A stretch of 64,000 bases of DNA. It comes from Phycisphaerae bacterium RAS2. GTDB lineage: Bacteria > Planctomycetota > Phycisphaerae > UBA1845 > UTPLA1. The notes below the pieces were generated by a model. That model was not told the DNA's origin. It was given only the letters and a program-made list of their open reading frames with translations, and did not search any database. The translations under genes were made by a program, and so were the position numbers. Positions within the stretch are counted from its first letter, which is position 1. Each line of letters begins with the position of its first letter. This document shows, one piece after another, positions 57,549 through 64,000 of the stretch. The stretch is taken from assembly GCA_007753915.1 (NCBI GenBank), contig CP036352.1, positions 2,046,001-2,110,000 on the forward strand, written 5' to 3'.

Positions 57549-59264
57549 ATGGCAGTAGACTCCCGCGCTTCGGACGTAAACGATCCCGGTCGCCGGGTTT
57601 GCGTCACCTGTCCATCCTGCCAGGCTGCCTACAAGATCGCTCCGCGCCTCGTCGGCCGTCGTCTCGTCTGCAAGAGTTGTCGTCACGAATGGCGCGCGCA
57701 GGAAGTTGATCCGTCGAGCCTTTCCGAGATTCGCCGTCGCGGCATCCAGGATGTCGCCGCGGCCAAAACCGATCCGCCGTCGTCCGCCCAAGCGCCCCTG
57801 GAAGACAGTTCGCCGCCGCGCGCGGGCGCGCCAAGTGTGGCCATTGACACGAGCCTCATCGGTCGCACGCTGGGCCGGTATCGCATTCTGTCGATTTTGG
57901 GGCAGGGTGGAATGGGCGTCGTCTGGCGCGGGCACGATGACGTGCTTAATCGCGACGTTGCGATCAAGCTTCTATCCCGCAAGCGCCGGCCGCAGGGCGA
58001 CTCGTCCTGTCTGAACACGGAACTGTTCATGCAGGAAGCGCGCGCCGTGGCGAAGCTGCAACACCCGGCGGTCGTTTCGATCTTCGAAATCGCCGAGGAT
58101 GAAAGCCGCGTCTTCTTCGCGTTGGAACTAATGGAAGGCGGCACGTTGAAGGAGTACATCGATCAGCACGGGAAGATCTCACCTGCGCGCATCTTTGATC
58201 TGATGATCGGCCCGGCCAAGGCCCTCGCCCTGGCGCACAAGAACCGCATCATTCACCGTGACGTAAAGCCCGGAAACCTGATGTTCGATGACCATGGGCA
58301 TCTCAAGCTCATGGACTTCGGCCTGGCGGATGTGGCGCACGAGTCGGCCAGCAAGCGCATCCGCGGCAAGGCGGTCGGCTCGCTGGGCTGGATCGCTCCG
58401 GAGACCGCAAAAGGACAGGGAACGACGGGCTTGAGCGACATCTTCAGTTTCGGCCTGGTCATGCTTTATGCCATGACGGGATCGCCTCCGATCCATGCCG
58501 ACAGCCGATCGAAGTTGATTGAGTTGCACCAGAACCCGACGCTTCCAAAGCTGGAGGAAATCCCGGGCCTGACGGCAGCCGGCGCGGCGCTGCTGCGAAA
58601 ATGCCTTGACATTGATCCCGCACAGCGATTCGCCTCCGCTGATGAACTGGCGGCTGCACTCGAAAGAGTCGCGTCCGAAGACCCCCAGGCCAAGTCGCGA
58701 CAGCGTCGAACTGCGGCGTCGATTGCGATTTCGGGGTCCATCATCGGTGCACTGCTCGGCACTGCGGCGGTGCTTTGGTACTTCATCGACATGAACTCGC
58801 AAATTGACGAGTACTCGCAGCCGATGATTGAAGCCGTTGCAAAGCGCTCGGCAAGTGATGCACCCAGCACGCTCGACGATAACGCGAATCGGGCTGCATT
58901 GGCTGATGCTCCCTCGCCAGAACCAAAAACGTCGTCGGCGGAATCGGACTCAAAGAAATCGACGCCGCCCGACATGTCGACCGAGCCGGTGCGCTATGCG
59001 TCACTCGAAGAGGCAAAAGTGCCCTGGCCGCGGGTGCCCTATCTGCTGGACATTCCAAATATCCACTACGTTGCCAGCCGGTCGGGCGCTGTCTTTCATC
59101 TCGCCAGTGCCGACTGCGGCCGGAGTATTTACGCGGCCAACCTCGTCATTTTTGAAACGCCCGCCAAGGCCGTTGAAGACGGTCGCCGCCCCTGCCCGCG
59201 GTGCAAGCCGGACGCGAAGCCTCGCTCGCCGGTCGTCATGAGTCGCGAAGAACCCGAAGAATAA
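57549..59264 (+). CDS. Ser/Thr protein kinase with N-terminal zinc ribbon and C-terminal Ada-type zinc-binding domain
   Basis: 571 residues from the ATG at 57549. Residues about 17-48 form an MJ0042-type ribbon (CVTCPSC...CKSC). The kinase domain (about 105-370) has the Gly-rich loop ILGQGGMGVVW, DVAIKLL (Lys), IIHRDVKPGNLMF (catalytic Asp), LMDFGLAD and IAPETAKGQG. A membrane helix (about 400-420) follows. The last 65 residues have YVASRSGAVFHLASADCG, NLVIFETPAKAVEDGRRPCPRCKPD, the pattern of Ada-like zinc modules attached to nucleases and other proteins. The latter domain is probably extracytoplasmic and may be the sensor. Confidence 0.88.
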   Translation: MAVDSRASDVNDPGRRVCVTCPSCQAAYKIAPRLVGRRLVCKSCRHEWRAQEVDPSSLSEIRRRGIQDVAAAKTDPPSSAQAPLEDSSPPRAGAPSVAIDTSLIGRTLGRYRILSILGQGGMGVVWRGHDDVLNRDVAIKLLSRKRRPQGDSSCLNTELFMQEARAVAKLQHPAVVSIFEIAEDESRVFFALELMEGGTLKEYIDQHGKISPARIFDLMIGPAKALALAHKNRIIHRDVKPGNLMFDDHGHLKLMDFGLADVAHESASKRIRGKAVGSLGWIAPETAKGQGTTGLSDIFSFGLVMLYAMTGSPPIHADSRSKLIELHQNPTLPKLEEIPGLTAAGAALLRKCLDIDPAQRFASADELAAALERVASEDPQAKSRQRRTAASIAISGSIIGALLGTAAVLWYFIDMNSQIDEYSQPMIEAVAKRSASDAPSTLDDNANRAALADAPSPEPKTSSAESDSKKSTPPDMSTEPVRYASLEEAKVPWPRVPYLLDIPNIHYVASRSGAVFHLASADCGRSIYAANLVIFETPAKAVEDGRRPCPRCKPDAKPRSPVVMSREEPEE

Positions 59265-59309
59265 GAATTCAAATAGCGTGTGCGCCCGAACGGGCCGCCT
59301 GCAGCCGCA

Positions 59310-59936
59310 TCAGCGAAGCGGCGCGCGGATAAAGTTGGACAGAATGATCTTTCCGGCTTCTCCCGACCGCTCCGGCAGAAATTGAACGCCAAAGACCGAG
59401 CCGTCCTCCACCGCCGCCGCACGATGTGGCCTTGACGTCGTCTTCGCCAGGGTCATCTCATCGTCAAGCGGCTCTGCGAAATCGTCGCTCTCAAAATGAA
59501 ACACAGCCTCCGCGGGCACACCGTGCGCCAGCACGGAGCGATTCGTCCACCGCAACGCGAGCGATTGCGCCAGCGCCGTCCCCTTGGCGAAGGTGGCCGC
59601 TGCCCGCTCGCGCGGACTCGTGACCTTGCCGGGGATGAATCCCAGACCCGTATGCTGACCATTGTCGTAGCACACGTCGAATAAAAGATGCATGCCGCGG
59701 CCGATCCCCAGAATCGGACGGCCTTGGTCGAGCGCGCGAAAGAGAACAGGCAGGTAGCCGTTGTCGCGAATGTCACGAATCATCGCGGAGAAGGAGTCGC
59801 CATGCGGCAGGATAATCCGCGCAGCACGGTCGAGCTGGTCAAGCGAATCCACGCGCTGATGCGCCACACTCATGTTCGAAAGCGTTTCGTGCAATGCCTG
59901 CGTGTCGGAGGTGTCGTAATTGAGAATCGCGATCAT
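59310..59936 (-). CDS. HisH-like glutamine amidotransferase homologue lacking catalytic residues
   Basis: 208 residues, the length of HisH. It retains the fold and family pattern: IAILNYDTSD, ARIILPHGDSFSAMIRDIRD, GRPILGIGRGMHLLF, TGLGFIPGKV and VFGVQFLPERSG. The nucleophile site that reads GICLGM in HisH reads GIGRGM, with Gly79 in place of Cys. The catalytic HPE reads LPE (Leu187 for His, Glu189 kept). Glutaminase activity is therefore not expected. No hisF, carA or trp genes are nearby. It may be a binding or regulatory pseudoenzyme. The frame is intact, so it is not a decayed gene. Confidence 0.75.
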   Translation of the reverse strand: MIAILNYDTSDTQALHETLSNMSVAHQRVDSLDQLDRAARIILPHGDSFSAMIRDIRDNGYLPVLFRALDQGRPILGIGRGMHLLFDVCYDNGQHTGLGFIPGKVTSPRERAAATFAKGTALAQSLALRWTNRSVLAHGVPAEAVFHFESDDFAEPLDDEMTLAKTTSRPHRAAAVEDGSVFGVQFLPERSGEAGKIILSNFIRAPLR

Positions 59937-60132
59937 GCCATCCTCGCCAATGAGTTCGCAACTGGCGCGCAGGCCGACGGCGCATAAAAAAGCGACATCG
60001 GCGACTCGCTATTGTATATCTTCCGCGAGAGGCCGATGCCGCTTGATCTAATATCCTGTCGCACGTGGTCCGCGGATGGAAATCGGCGTGTTTATCGGCC
60101 GACCAACTCCGGCGGGACGCCCGACAAATCAG

Positions 60133-60837
60133 TTACTCATCGCTGGCGCCGCGAGCGGTTTTCTCGACGATGTCGCCGCCTCGCCGCGGAACCGCGTAAA
60201 ACTCCACGCGGCGATTCTGCAGGCGGTTCTTCTCACCGCTGTTGGCCACGCGCGGCCGGAACTGGCTGCAATTCGCCTGAACGAGGTATTCGTTCGCGAT
60301 GCCCGCGTCGCGCATCGCGCGAACAACCATCAGCGAGCGATGGGCGCCCAGTTCCCAATTGTCCTTCCACTTGCTCTTGCGAATCGGCTGGTCATCCGTG
60401 TGGCCGAACACGTAGATGTCCCGATCCGGGTACTTCGCGCGGATGTCCGAAGCAATCTGCTGCAATTTGGAGCGGCCGGCCGGAGTCAGGTCCGCCTTGC
60501 CCGATTCAAACAAGACCGAGCCGGGGATCGAGATCATGTCGAAGTTCTTCATGGTGACCCAGCCGTCCACGTCGCCGCCCTTGGCGCCGTCGGCACGCAT
60601 CTTGGCGAGCTGCTGATTCAATTCGTCGATGGTGGAGCGCGCCTCGTTCTCCTTGACGAGCGAGTCGTTCAATCGCCGATCGCGGTCTTCCAACTCGCCC
60701 TTGAGGCTGTTGTTTTCCGCCGTGAGGTCTTCAATCTTGCGGTCCTTGGCGTCCGGCCCGCAGCCGATGGCGGAAAAGGCGGTGACCAATCCGGCCACCA
60801 TGAGAATAGACAATTGTCCGCGTGTCATCCCTGTCAT
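60133..60837 (-). CDS. OmpA-family lipoprotein with coiled coil
   Basis: 234 residues. A lipoprotein signal ends in FSAIGCGPD. A heptad-rich coiled coil occupies about 35-85 (IEDLTAENNSLKGELEDRDRRL). The OmpA/MotB peptidoglycan-binding domain at about 95-225 includes GSVLFESGKADLTPAGRSKL, YVFGHTDDQPIRKSKWKDNWELGAHRS (the TDD-x-R-type DAP-binding motif) and NRLQNRRVEFY. AGGAGG seven bases upstream confirms the ATG. It likely tethers the outer layer to peptidoglycan, in keeping with the presence of murQ-anmK. Confidence 0.88.
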   Translation of the reverse strand: MTGMTRGQLSILMVAGLVTAFSAIGCGPDAKDRKIEDLTAENNSLKGELEDRDRRLNDSLVKENEARSTIDELNQQLAKMRADGAKGGDVDGWVTMKNFDMISIPGSVLFESGKADLTPAGRSKLQQIASDIRAKYPDRDIYVFGHTDDQPIRKSKWKDNWELGAHRSLMVVRAMRDAGIANEYLVQANCSQFRPRVANSGEKNRLQNRRVEFYAVPRRGGDIVEKTARGASDE

Positions 60838-60992
60838 GATCGTTCCTCCTGGTTGAACGGCGCGTCGTTGAGATGGGCTTTTGTGCGCCTTCGGATCTCC
60901 CAGCGCAGTTCTTGCAAAAAGTCGAGTCGGGGCGGGTTCACCCGCGCCCGGATTTCACTTACAAGAGTTTTTAGCACGCGCAGGAATTGCCG

Positions 60993-61361
60993 TCAATCAC
61001 TTTTTGAATCCTGTGAGTTCTTCTCGCCGAGCGCGCGTTGCAACTTTTCGTCAATACGCTGCTCGGCCGCGGCCAGTTCGGCTTGGCGCACTGCCTGAGC
61101 CTTGGCTGCTTCGGCGGCAGCCTTGCTTCGGCGCACTTCCGCCAGTTCGAAGAAGACGCGGCGAATCTTCGACGTCACCCAGAACACCGCCACCGATGCC
61201 ACGCTCGTCGCCAGCATCAGCCAGAGCGTGGAAACCTCCGCATCCACCGCCCACGGCCAGAAGCGAGTCCTGTACCCTCGGTTCATCCAGATCACGAGCA
61301 AGACAAAGGCCACGACGACGCAAAGGATCGCAACTTTCGCGTAAACAATGATTTGCTTCAT
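60993..61361 (-). CDS. Hypothetical two-helix membrane protein with coiled-coil tail
   Basis: 122 residues from the ATG at 61361; the longer frame upstream has no membrane-compatible start. Two membrane helices (about 7-25 and 44-64) are followed by an Ala/Glu/Arg-rich helix (about 70-115, RRSKAAAEAAKAQAVRQAE) predicted to be a coiled coil. It lies between the OmpA-type lipoprotein and the prepilin peptidase on the same strand. The function is unknown. Confidence 0.55.
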   Translation of the reverse strand: MKQIIVYAKVAILCVVVAFVLLVIWMNRGYRTRFWPWAVDAEVSTLWLMLATSVASVAVFWVTSKIRRVFFELAEVRRSKAAAEAAKAQAVRQAELAAAEQRIDEKLQRALGEKNSQDSKSD

Positions 61362-61414
61362 GGCAGTATCCTTGACCAGCGCGTCCCATCGCGCTGCTCG
61401 TGCTGTGAATTCCG

Positions 61415-62929
61415 TTACATTCTTGCCCGATTCTGGCCGCAGAGCCAACCCCAGAGCATGCCGCCCGCAGGACTGAACCAGATCGAAAGCGGGCGCTCAA
61501 GGTACAGGGCCGCCAGCGCCCCCAGCCCCAGCCAGGGGCCGAATGGGATCGCGCGCGCGGTCTTATGCATGGACGTCGCGACCACGCCGATCAACGCGAG
61601 GAGCGCCGACGCGAAGAAGGCTACCAGCATCATGAACCACCCGCCGGCGGCTGCAATGGCGGCCATCAGGTAGATGTCTCCGGTCCCAAACGCCTCCTTG
61701 CCGAAGGCCATCGTTCCGCCGATTCGAACGGCCCATCCCAGCGCGGCTGCAATCATCGCGTTCGCGATGGCTTGCAATGCGCCGACGCACCATGCAGTCG
61801 CACCCACAGGTTCGCCTTGAAGTCCAATCGATTCCTGAAGCAGCGCCGACCAATCGAGCCCGAGCCACGCCCTACTGCGAAGCACGGCAAATGCCGCGAT
61901 GCCGGCGGCAAGGGCCGGCACAAGGCACAACAACTCCCGCAACGCGACCGAGCGGGCAGAGAACCGCTCGCGTTCCAATGTCGTAACGATCTCATCGTCC
62001 GCTTCGCGCGACACCATGGATGCCAGGATCATGACGACAAGGAAAATCGCGACAACAACAAAGCCACGCACCTGTCCGGCCGTGAAGGTCGCCAGGTGAG
62101 TCGGCCAATTCGGGGCTGTCGAGGTCCAGATGATGAACGCAATTAGGGCGGCCGTGAGGAGCATGACGGGCAGCGGCTGAAATGTCGTCGGCGCATCGTG
62201 ACTTGCCGCGGCCGCTTCACAGGAAGTCGCAATGTCAGCACTTGGGGCTGCGCCCGTCGAATCACTGGCTGCGGCTTCGCCGTCGGTTGCTACCGGCGCG
62301 GACTCGGTTCGCTCCGCTGTATCGTGATCGCTCGTACGCATCGCCAGACGCCGGGTCAGCGGCCAACCCAGAAGCCATCCGACGCCGGCAGCCAGGGCGA
62401 CGCAGGTCATTCCCGGTGGAATTCCGCTGCTTCCGGATTTCAGCGGTGTGGCGACTTCTTGAATGCCCAGCAGAATCACCGAAACGGCGAGGGTAAAAAG
62501 CGGCACCCGAATGTCCAGCGAGTAGGACTCAATGTCCATCCCTGCGGTCGCGATCAATCCGGCGTACATCACGATCAGCGAAGCGACGTAGGCCCAATGA
62601 GCGGGGTCGCTGCCGGGTGCGGCGTTGACACGCCCCGTGAAGCATGCATCCCAGGTCGTGACGAATAGCAGGGCCGTGAGACACTCCACAACCGGATAGA
62701 CGACTGGAATCGACTGGGAACAGAAATGGCATCGCCCGCGCAGGAACAGCCATCCGATGATCGGGACGTTGTGCCACGGGAGAAGGTGCTTTTCGCAACT
62801 GGGGCAGAAAGACCATGCCGGCGAGCAAACGGACATCCCGCGTGGGAGTCGGAAGATGACGACATTTAGAAAGCTACCGACGAGCGCCCCGAGAATGCCC
62901 ACGGGTATGATCCACGCTCCCTCTGCCAA
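61415..62929 (-). CDS. pilD: Prepilin peptidase, A24 family, with large internal insertion
   Basis: 504 residues from a TTG at 62929, the only plausible start after the aroK stop at 62943. The N-terminal methyltransferase-like part has GSFLNVVIFRLPRGMSV and zinc pairs FCPSCEKHLLPWHN and RCHFCSQSIPVVYPVVE. The first catalytic Asp is in ATAGMDIESYSLDIR, and the second is in EAFGTGDIYLMAAIAAAGG (GxGD). Between them about 240 residues are inserted, including an acidic Ala/Ser stretch and three to four extra membrane helices; typical PilD is about 280 residues. It processes type IV pilin and pseudopilin leaders. Confidence 0.85.
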   Translation of the reverse strand: MAEGAWIIPVGILGALVGSFLNVVIFRLPRGMSVCSPAWSFCPSCEKHLLPWHNVPIIGWLFLRGRCHFCSQSIPVVYPVVECLTALLFVTTWDACFTGRVNAAPGSDPAHWAYVASLIVMYAGLIATAGMDIESYSLDIRVPLFTLAVSVILLGIQEVATPLKSGSSGIPPGMTCVALAAGVGWLLGWPLTRRLAMRTSDHDTAERTESAPVATDGEAAASDSTGAAPSADIATSCEAAAASHDAPTTFQPLPVMLLTAALIAFIIWTSTAPNWPTHLATFTAGQVRGFVVVAIFLVVMILASMVSREADDEIVTTLERERFSARSVALRELLCLVPALAAGIAAFAVLRSRAWLGLDWSALLQESIGLQGEPVGATAWCVGALQAIANAMIAAALGWAVRIGGTMAFGKEAFGTGDIYLMAAIAAAGGWFMMLVAFFASALLALIGVVATSMHKTARAIPFGPWLGLGALAALYLERPLSIWFSPAGGMLWGWLCGQNRARM

Positions 62930-62942
62930 GAATCCGTCCTCG

Positions 62943-63500
62943 TCAGAGTTTGGTCTGCGGCTCGTCCGCGGCCGCGTCGGCGTCGTTCGCGTCCAGCCAG
63001 AGTTCGATGGACTCGGCGATGTCCTCCGGCAAGGTCGCCACCGAGTCGACGATGTGATTCGCCACGGCACGGTAGAGCGGTGTCCGTTCGTTGAGCTTCT
63101 GCTCCACCTCGTGCAGCCCGCCACCGGGTAGCAGTTCCGGTCGCACTTTCCCGGCCTTCGCGTCCTTTTGCAGTCGCGAATGAAGAATCGCGGCCGGCGC
63201 CTGGAGCCATACCGCCTTGCCCATTCGCTTGACCAGGGTGCGCACTTCGGGGCTGACGATGGCACCGCCACCCAGGGCGATCACCTGCTGCTTCTGCCGG
63301 CGAATGCTCTCCAGGGTTGCACGCTCGCGCTGTCGAAAAGCCTCCTCGCCCTCCTCGCGGAAGAGGTCCACGACGGACTTACCGGCCTGCTTCTCGATCA
63401 ATTCGTCCAAATCGACAAACGTCCATCCTAAACGGCGCGCGAGAATCGCGCCGGTCGTGCTCTTGCCGGATCCGCGGTAGCCGATCAGGAAAACATTCAC
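62943..63500 (-). CDS. aroK: Shikimate kinase
   Basis: 185 residues. FLIGYRGSGKSTTG is the Walker A loop, WTFVDLDELIEKQAGKSV carries the shikimate-binding Asp, GEEAFRQRERATLE the Arg contact, and VIALGGGAIVSPE the substrate Gly triplet. LNERTPLYRAVANHIVD is the lid-end Arg region. The kinase phosphorylates shikimate in the chorismate pathway, the precursor for the pabB product encoded 10 kb away. The ATG overlaps the stop of the upstream metallophosphoesterase gene (ATGA). Confidence 0.94.
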   Translation of the reverse strand: MNVFLIGYRGSGKSTTGAILARRLGWTFVDLDELIEKQAGKSVVDLFREEGEEAFRQRERATLESIRRQKQQVIALGGGAIVSPEVRTLVKRMGKAVWLQAPAAILHSRLQKDAKAGKVRPELLPGGGLHEVEQKLNERTPLYRAVANHIVDSVATLPEDIAESIELWLDANDADAAADEPQTKL

Positions 63501-64000
63501 GCGCGTTGTCCGTGACGAACGTCGGCGACGCTGCCGTCGGCGGCGTTGAATTCAATGACGGCGAAATGCAGCACGCTCCGAGACTGGCCCGGATTGACCG
63601 CCACCGTGCGGCCGAATGCATCGCGGACCTCGCCGGATACACTGGGCGACTCGTGGATATGGCCGTGGAGCGAAAGGTTCGGCTGCAAGCGCTCAAGCGC
63701 CTCGCGAACCGCTTTCGACCCCCACGAATTGTTGCCGTGATACTGGTCCAGCTTGGAACCATGCGGCGGGCAGTGAGCCACCCAGACCCAGACGCCTTTT
63801 GGCGCTGCCAGACCCGTCAGTTCTTCCTTCATCGTGCTGCGGGTGTTGAAAAGTGTCTCGGCGCTTAACATGGATGGCCGATTGAAACGCGCATCCCACC
63901 TTGCACCTCCAAGCAAGGGCGGCACGTCGCCAGGCATGTCGAGCCGTTCGAAATCCTTCACAAACCAGGGAGTCGGGGGTGTGCTGGAATAGCCGAGAAA
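63497..64000 (-). CDS. Calcineurin-like metallophosphoesterase, C-terminal part
   Basis: The frame is open from the window's right edge, starting with FLGYSSTPPTPW in frame, so the N-terminal half with the first metal-binding motifs is missing. The visible 167 residues contain VWVWVAHCPPHGSKLDQ (His of motif IV), NSWGSKAVREALERLQPNL and SLHGHIHESPSVSG (GHxH, metal and catalytic His). These mark a calcineurin-like phosphoesterase of the UPF0046/Icc-like type. A GTG at 63961 is not the true start because the homology continues past it. The substrate is unknown. Confidence 0.8.
   Translation of the reverse strand, partial: FLGYSSTPPTPWFVKDFERLDMPGDVPPLLGGARWDARFNRPSMLSAETLFNTRSTMKEELTGLAAPKGVWVWVAHCPPHGSKLDQYHGNNSWGSKAVREALERLQPNLSLHGHIHESPSVSGEVRDAFGRTVAVNPGQSRSVLHFAVIEFNAADGSVADVRHGQRA

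Noticed and set aside
1-64000. CRISPR array, prophage or complete insertion sequence
   Set aside because: No regularly spaced repeats, no cas, integrase, terminase or intact transposase genes were found in either strand.

Overview
The window is GC-rich bacterial chromosomal DNA with tightly packed genes, many ATGA/GTGA stop-start overlaps and frequent GTG/TTG starts. The gene content points to Planctomycetota, probably Phycisphaerae or a related lineage. The evidence is the Bat/MoxR operon, a Rieske/split-cytochrome-b/multihaem-c complex beside an aa3-type oxidase, membrane proteins ending in a CxxC...CPECG ribbon, and Ser/Thr kinases with a zinc-ribbon head. The lineage is inferred from these families, not from a marker gene.

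Layout. 1-5.5 kb holds housekeeping genes: the 3' end of rsmD, a CCA-adding enzyme, a secreted M28 peptidase, a TerC-type protein and small membrane proteins. 5.5-14.4 kb is a minus-strand moxR-DUF58-batA-batB-batC-batD-batE operon with almost every junction overlapping. 14.6 kb carries a tRNA with a CAU anticodon. 14.7-18.6 kb contains a thioesterase and the murQ-anmK pair for anhydro-MurNAc recycling. 18.8-20.6 kb has an HD-GYP protein and a hexapeptide acyltransferase. 20.5-22.5 kb is a small island bounded by a 70-bp duplication of the end of that acyltransferase gene; it contains two paralogous zinc-ribbon membrane proteins. 22.6-29.8 kb has nadA, a DUF2617-like gene, a probable 6S RNA, pgpA, mtnP, a kinase-like gene, a fused moaD-moaE gene and nth.

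29.8-49.2 kb is one long minus-strand respiratory block. In transcription order it encodes a HEAT-repeat protein, a ferredoxin-Rieske fusion, split cytochrome b (two genes), a 1478-residue octahaem cytochrome c, a cupredoxin, oxidase subunits II, I, III and IV, two tiny membrane proteins, haem A and haem O synthases, an ABC transporter, a SCO copper chaperone and a DUF420 protein. Together these form a quinol:cytochrome c reductase, its electron carriers, a haem-copper oxidase, and the haem A and CuA assembly factors. A perfect TGTGA-N6-TCACA palindrome lies upstream of the block. The cupredoxin-oxidase half has its own sigma70-like promoter.

49.5-64 kb holds a DegT-type aminotransferase, an HTH-plus-membrane protein, pabB-pabC-nif3-like, a parvulin lipoprotein, a Ser/Thr kinase with two zinc-binding appendages, a HisH-like protein lacking its catalytic cysteine, an OmpA-type lipoprotein, a prepilin peptidase, aroK, and the 3' part of a metallophosphoesterase gene. 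No CRISPR array, complete insertion sequence or prophage was seen.
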